From CAWCBH01 sp963793785 (GTDB lineage: Bacteria > Actinomycetota > Thermoleophilia > Solirubrobacterales > 70-9): a DNA stretch of 64,000 nt. The notes under the pieces are model-generated. The model saw nothing but the letters and a program-made list of their open reading frames with translations. It was not told where the DNA came from and made no database searches. The position numbers and the translations under genes are program-made. Location: contig CAWCBH010000003.1 in the NCBI GenBank assembly GCA_963793785.1, positions 310,001-374,000 on the forward strand. Direction: 5' to 3'. Of the stretch, positions 63,946-64,000 are shown piece after piece; the first letter of the stretch is position 1; the number at the start of each line of letters is the position of its first letter.

Positions 63946-64000
63946 GCCTCACCCCGACCCGCTCGGAGACGACATCGATGTCGGTGCGGTGCTTGACGAT
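63917..64000 (-). CDS. C-terminal 27 residues of an upstream gene, probably MoxR-type ATPase
   Basis: The minus-strand frame entering at base 64000 encodes a 27-residue tail ending RVGVRLADSLRAEG and stops at TGA (63919-63917). It overlaps the VWA gene start by 29 bases. The gene before a CoxE-like protein is commonly a MoxR/CoxD AAA+ ATPase, which is the reason for the suggestion; the visible residues alone do not prove it. Confidence 0.45.
   Translation of the reverse strand: MVKHRTDIDVVSERVGVRLADSLRAEG

Noticed and set aside
1..64000. tRNA or rRNA genes, insertion sequences, integrases
   Set aside because: No cloverleaf with a GGTTCGAATCC-like arm, no rRNA signatures and no transposase or integrase frames were found by reading.

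Overview
The window is about 64 kb of very GC-rich DNA (roughly 70% by eye) with densely packed genes, many GTG and TTG starts, ATGA/GTGA gene overlaps and very short 5' leaders. An actinobacterial integration-host-factor-like gene, Holin-X and DUF3618 membrane proteins, a HemQ-type coproheme decarboxylase, an adrenodoxin-reductase-like FprA and MetH point to an actinomycetote. The overall repertoire (CGFS glutaredoxin, BolA, AI-2E protein, many acyl-CoA enzymes) suggests the Thermoleophilia (Solirubrobacterales or Gaiellales), but that placement is inference. No rRNA, tRNA, CRISPR array, transposase or prophage was seen.

Layout. 0.3-12 kb: acyl-CoA metabolism, with three acyl-CoA dehydrogenases, an enoyl-CoA hydratase, an acyl-CoA carboxylase beta chain and a translationally coupled run (SnoaL-like, membrane protein, BKACE beta-keto acid cleavage enzyme, family III CoA-transferase, MerR regulator, SDR). 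MscL with a zinc ribbon sits inside. 12-19 kb: a secreted Ntn acylase, a nitrilase/TetR pair with a palindromic operator, an alpha/beta hydrolase, small membrane proteins and a PAS-GGDEF protein. 19-28 kb: AI-2E family protein, peptide deformylase, ACT protein, DegV, an epimerase, then an Fe-S/haem group (GST-like, ErpA/IscA, CGFS glutaredoxin, serine hydrolase, BolA, FprA, HemQ). 28-42 kb: a sulfatase-like multi-spanning protein, a glycosyltransferase fused to a flippase-like domain, metH under a SAM-I riboswitch, a hydrolase, an aldehyde dehydrogenase and three tandem PQQ-type sugar dehydrogenases. 42-51 kb: lipoprotein, two MlaE permeases plus an ATPase with an acidic extension, an MMPL exporter, an odd thioredoxin-fold protein and hypotheticals. 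51-58 kb: mIHF-like gene, a serine-palmitoyltransferase-like enzyme divergent from a GNAT-like protein (possible sphingolipid module), AlkA-like glycosylase and a GGDEF-EAL protein. 58-64 kb: a thiamine-precursor ABC transporter (ThiYXZ-like) under a TPP riboswitch, Rrf2 regulator, CsaA, VOC protein and a CoxE-like VWA protein.

Three genes (acyl-CoA dehydrogenase 2341-3520, carboxylase beta 5777-7493, sugar dehydrogenase 40696-41935) are each interrupted by one frameshift in otherwise well-conserved sequence, so either the assembly carries indel errors or these are recent pseudogenes.

Four families of short dispersed repeats occur, mostly between genes: an SDSSR-coding repeat (5.8, 42.0, 43.8 kb), a 25-bp direct repeat flanking one copy of it, a 25-bp repeat at 19.2 and 24.5 kb whose second copy encodes the tail of a protein, and an 85-bp REP-like element in opposite orientations at 45.9 and 61.7 kb.
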